The notes beneath the pieces are model-generated. The model did not search any database. It saw nothing but the letters and a program-made list of their open reading frames with translations, and was not told where the DNA came from. Of a DNA stretch of 64,000 bases, positions 60,885 through 64,000 are shown one piece after another (position 1 is the stretch's first letter; each line of letters begins with the position of its first letter). Position numbers and translations under genes: made by a program. This stretch comes from Pachyseris speciosa (lineage: Eukaryota > Cnidaria > Anthozoa > Scleractinia > Pachyseridae), in contig JAEMWC010001619.1 of the NCBI GenBank assembly GCA_016490735.1, positions 58,249-122,248 of the forward strand, given 5' to 3'.

Positions 60885-61065
60885 TCCTCCTTTTTTAAAA
60901 GTTAATATGTTTCTGAACAAAAATAAATGAAGAAAAAATAAATAAATAAATAACAAACTCGTAACAGGAACAAACAGTGTCAATTAACAATCCGAATTGT
61001 GTCTCGCTCAACAGTTTCGAGCATTTCCTGTTTACTGTCAAAGGTCTAGTCTCTGCGGGCCCGAA

Positions 61066-61683
61066 TCAGTCGACCGTAACGAGCCTTTGGCTTTGGACTT
61101 TCAACTGGTGAGGGTGTGGTCCAATCGAATGACCAGTGGTTGGCACTGCTTCGATGGGAGGGGGAACAACATGGCTGTCTGAAGTGGACACTTCGTGCTG
61201 TACAACAGCGGGCACTTCTTGCTGTACGAGAGCGAGCACAGCCTGTGTGAGAGGTTGCTGATTACATGAAAGCGAAGCCTCAGCAGGTCTTAGGTGAGTT
61301 CTGTTCCGTCGAACCAATTCTTCTTGCGTTTTAATGAGGTACGAAAGTGGTGTCACCTCATTTAAATCCTCTCCAAATTTTCACCTTTCACCCCGGTGAC
61401 GATCATTGGGTTTGCTATAAACGAACTGCCCAGGAACCAACGGCGTTAGCTCCTTACTTGCAGTCTTGTCATAGTACGATTTGGCTAAACCTCTTCTGTC
61501 AAGATGCTTATCGCGTACCACTGTCACTGTTTGCACAGACTGGCATAACAGTGATTCAGACACAGGCAGACTTGACTTTGTTGGACCACAAAGAAACCTC
61601 TGTGCTGGAGAGAGGGTCATACGCTGAGGTGGTGTATTTCTATGTTCTAAGAGACCAGTAAACAGGTCAGACTTTTTCAGCAT
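61066..61683 (-). pseudogene. Gypsy integrase C-terminal region
   Basis: EHRNTPPQRMTLSPAQRF is the conserved integrase stretch (HRNTP); then LAKSYYDKTASKELTPLVPG and QFVYSKPND. A second open piece (RRNRTHLRPAEAS) is in another frame. Broken. Confidence 0.75.
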
Positions 61684-61729
61684 CTTTTTAGTTTATTTAT
61701 TTATCTCGTGTAAGACGGTGATCGGGTGA

Positions 61730-61848
61730 TCACTGAAAATCATTAGCCTTGGCAAAATTTGCGAACTCTTGAGAGAGATATTGCGGCCCATTGTCTGACA
61801 GAAACTTATCCGGAACATCATAGCGGGCGAAGTGTGCCTTTGTAACTG
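61730..61848 (-). pseudogene. Gypsy integrase core, downstream piece
   Basis: [20 protein letters not shown], followed by [16 protein letters not shown]: the second catalytic Asp region of the integrase. The upstream piece of the same domain is at 62,605-62,720. Confidence 0.8.
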
Positions 61849-62155
61849 AAATAACATGATCAAATGAAGAATGATCCTCGCAGTTGTGAACGCAATTTAT
61901 GCAATTGCGAAAAGAAGCCTGAAAAAAATTTAGGACTTCAACGGGGTTCAACCCTTTGCCTTTGCCCGTTGAATTCCTGAATTTTTTTTTCAGGCTTCTT
62001 TTCGCAATTGCATAAATTGCGTTCACAACTGCGAGGATCTTTCTTCAATTGATTTCATTTCCGCAGTTCATGTATGATTCATTTCATATATCATTCACAC
62101 TCATTTCTTTCACGGGAACATATGAACCCACAATTGACCTGCTCCCAACGTCAGT

Positions 62156-62229
62156 GGCTCCAAAAGATCAGTTGGTTAAAGCATCGCACGGTAATCGCGA
62201 GGTCACGGGTTCAAACCCCGTTGAAGTCC
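62156..62229 (+). tRNA. tRNA-like SINE head, unit 1
   Basis: Degraded tRNA-like sequence: the D arm is damaged (AAGATCAGTTGG), the anticodon region reads TCGCACGGTAATCGCGA, and the T arm ACGGG-TTCAAAC-CCCGT is good. SINE part, not a working tRNA. Confidence 0.45.
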
Positions 62230-62390
62230 TGAATTTTCTCCAGGCTTCTTTTCGCAATTGCATACATTGCGTTCACAACTGCGAGGATCTTTCTTCATTT
62301 GATTTCATTTCCGCAGTTCATGTATGATTCATTTCATATATCATTCACACTCATTTCTTTCACGGGAACATATGAACCCACAATTGATCT

Positions 62391-62405
<15 letters not shown>

Positions 62406-62431
<26 letters not shown>

Positions 62432-62479
62432 ATCGCACCGGTAATCTCGAGGTCACGGGTTCAAACCCCGTTGAATTCC
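62406..62479 (+). tRNA. tRNA-like SINE head, unit 2
   Basis: Better preserved: acceptor GGCTTCA/TGAATTC, D arm GCTC-AGTTGGTTA-GAGC, anticodon region TCGCACCGGTAATCTCGA, T arm ACGGG-TTCAAAC-CCCGT. The GGT anticodon is uncertain because the stem is weak. Confidence 0.5.
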
Positions 62480-62599
62480 TGAATTTTTTTAGGCGTCTTT
62501 TCGCAATTGCATACATTGCGTTCACAACTGCGAGGATCTTTCTTCATTTGATTTCATTTCCGCAGTTCATGTATGATTCATTTCATATATCATTCACAC

Positions 62600-62935
62600 T
62601 GAAAATATATGAGCCGCGATAATGTCCTCGTTTAGCATGTCAATTTCAAACCAGTCACTATAGTGGTCTACAGTTACAGCATACCACTGTCCTCCTTCCT
62701 TGAACAGGTCTTGCGGGATAAACGTCCACCGGCCATGAGGAATTTCATGAGACAACATCGGCTCTTTCGGCAGTGATGAACTGTGGCTGGCTCACACAGA
62801 GCAACTAGCAGTTTCTTGGAGGATTGCTGCACGCATTCCAGGTCAATACATCACTTCCCGGGCACGACGCACCATACTTTCACCACTCTGGTGGCCTTGG
62901 TGAAATTTTCTCACCATAGTAGACTATAATTGCAG
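62600..62935 (-). pseudogene. Gypsy integrase core, upstream piece and zinc region
   Basis: KEGGQWYAVTVDHYSDWFEI holds the first catalytic Asp region of the integrase. Upstream, FHQGHQSGESMVRRAREV is what remains of the zinc-binding region (HxGH-type). Stops interrupt it. Confidence 0.7.
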
Positions 62936-63780
62936 GGGAATAACGACCTTGTGGGACTTGTACAAAACACCATGATATACTACTAGCTCATCCCAGCATG
63001 GATGATAATGACGGAACGCGGTTGGAACATGAGATTTGTCAGGCGGCCAGCCATGGGCCACAAAGTGACAAAGGACAGGCAGCGTACGGTCTCCTTGAGT
63101 TACTCTGATTTCCTCTAAGGTACTTGGTTGCATCTTGAGGGAATCTAGGTCTAGGGAGCCCAGCTCTGCTCTGAACTACTGTTGAATTTCCCCGGAGTAA
63201 CACTGAAATACTTGCTCTTGGATGCCAGAGGGTGCAGGCTGCCTCAAAGCAGGTCTTGACAACGTATCTGTCAAGTACATTTACTTGCCCTTCTTGTACA
63301 CTACCGTGAACTCGAATGGCTGAAGCTGAAGCATCATGCGCTGCAAGCGCTTGGGAGCACTACTTAACGGTTTCTTAAAGATAGTTTCAAGCGTTGGTGA
63401 TCTGAATGGACTACAACATCTTGTTTGTTCATACAGGTACTGGTAGAACTTACTACAGGCTACTTTGATGGCCAAGCACTCTTTTTCAATAGGACCATAG
63501 TTTATCTCAGTGGCTGACAATGTGGAGCTGGTGAAAGCCACAGGTTGTCCCTCTTGTAACAATGCTCCTCCTAAGCCTGTCACTGGCATCTACTTGTAAC
63601 ACACATGGTTTGTTCACATCAAAATACCTTAACGTCGTTGCATTTGCGATTACGCGTTTCACTGCTTTGAAAGCTCGGTCATGCTGCGAGGTCCACGCCC
63701 ACACTGCGTTGACGTGTGTTAGCTCTGTAAGTGGCTTCACAATTTCAGCAAGATTCGGTGTGAACCGCAACAAATAGTTC
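62924..63780 (-). pseudogene. Gypsy RT end, RNase H and linker
   Basis: YLLRFTPNLAEIVKPLTELT-like RT end; FDVNKPCVLQVDAS (RNase H Asp), then in another frame GLGGALLQEGQPVAFTSSTL, EKECLAIKVACSKFYQYL, KRLQRMMLQLQPFEF. The linker ends with FRHYHPCWDELVVYHGVLYK. One frameshift near 63,585. Confidence 0.85.
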
Positions 63781-64000
63781 TACATCTACATCTACATGAT
63801 TTCAGCACTCGGCAAAGTCCCATTGACTTATGGCTGTTAAACGTGTGGCCTCATACACCATAAGCCTTTTTGGGACATCACGCCAAGCCGGCCACTTGCT
63901 GAATAGAACAGGTCAGCACTAGGGGTGGTCACAGCCAGAGTTTTGTTACGTCCTTAGTGGTTCTTTTACGTCCCACAGAATCAGAGAATTATGAAGAGTT
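63781..64000. other. No gene seen at the right edge
   Basis: Starts with a TCTACA microsatellite (63,779-63,797); the rest is unassigned. It may include a junction to another repeat. Confidence 0.4.

Larger units (their letters stand above)
61845..62607. mobile_element. Cluster of tRNA-headed SINE units inserted in Gypsy integrase
   Basis: About two and a half direct units of roughly 243 bp (from 62,035), with an inverted partial unit at 61,860-61,945. Each unit has TGATTTCATTTCCGCAGTTC, a tRNA-like head, and a tail CGCAATTGCATACATTGCG-TTCACAACTGCGAGGATC. Flanking ACTGAAATA (61,845) and ACTGAAAATA (62,598) look like the target duplication. Confidence 0.75.
60750..63780 (-). mobile_element. 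Ty3/Gypsy retrotransposon relic
   Basis: Minus-strand order: end of RT and RNase H (63,780-63,280), linker and zinc-binding region (63,280-62,870), integrase (62,750-61,730, split by SINEs), C-terminal region (61,690-61,060), polypurine tract and 3' LTR. It has many stops. The 5' part with gag, protease and most of RT is missing or lies beyond the window or further right. Confidence 0.8.

Overview
The window reads as nuclear DNA of an anthozoan cnidarian, plausibly a stony coral or sea anemone. It is AT-rich, intron-containing and dense in decayed transposons. It carries tRNA-headed repeats of a kind I associate with corals and a multi-membrane-span gene family I do not know outside such genomes. 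No ribosomal or single-copy marker gene is present, so the species is not determined.

Layout. (1) 1,283-8,684: a BEL/Pao LTR retrotransposon on the minus strand, with 332-bp LTRs differing at three positions and a perfect 5-bp target duplication, but with a broken pol region. (2) 8,748-11,692: a three-exon host gene for a secreted cysteine-rich protein of about 156 residues; its second intron holds tandem and inverted tRNA-derived repeats. (3) 12.3-16.2 kb: repeat-derived DNA, including a 3.2-kb inverted repeat and a 415-bp hAT-type MITE.

(4) 16,250-37,214: a 20,965-bp Polinton/Maverick (adintovirus-like) provirus. It has long terminal inverted repeats containing telomere-like CCCTAA motifs and near-matching 6-bp target duplications. 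Its genes form blocks: SLOG-like and RNase-H-like proteins at the left end; then GRF zinc finger, Bcl-2-like protein and chromodomain integrase; then a late block (penton, basic proteins, major capsid protein, adenain-type protease, FtsK/HerA ATPase, small core-like proteins, phospholipase A2 protein); then three minus-strand paralogues with a CxWC motif; then a tRNA-His gene and protein-primed DNA polymerase B. A CCAAT/CRE/TATA promoter lies between the divergent left-end genes. Most large genes carry stops or frameshifts (TAG in at least four places), so this copy looks dead, although the protease, ATPase, GRF protein and one SLOG gene are open.

(5) 39.2-49.7 kb: four copies of an unknown multi-membrane-span family arranged as two head-to-head pairs. 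Three are clearly broken and one may be usable. A 647-bp TTAA-flanked MITE sits between the first pair. (6) 51.4-60 kb: a 2-kb foldback DNA transposon, LINE fragments, and a Penelope-type GIY-YIG fragment fused to a PIF/Harbinger transposase. (7) 60.7-63.8 kb: a minus-strand Ty3/Gypsy relic whose integrase is split by a cluster of tRNA-headed SINE units.

How the parts work together: the only coherent gene system is the Polinton, with replication (PolB), integration, virion building (two capsid proteins, protease, packaging ATPase, core proteins), entry or membrane functions (PLA2), and a left-end accessory block that probably deals with the host.
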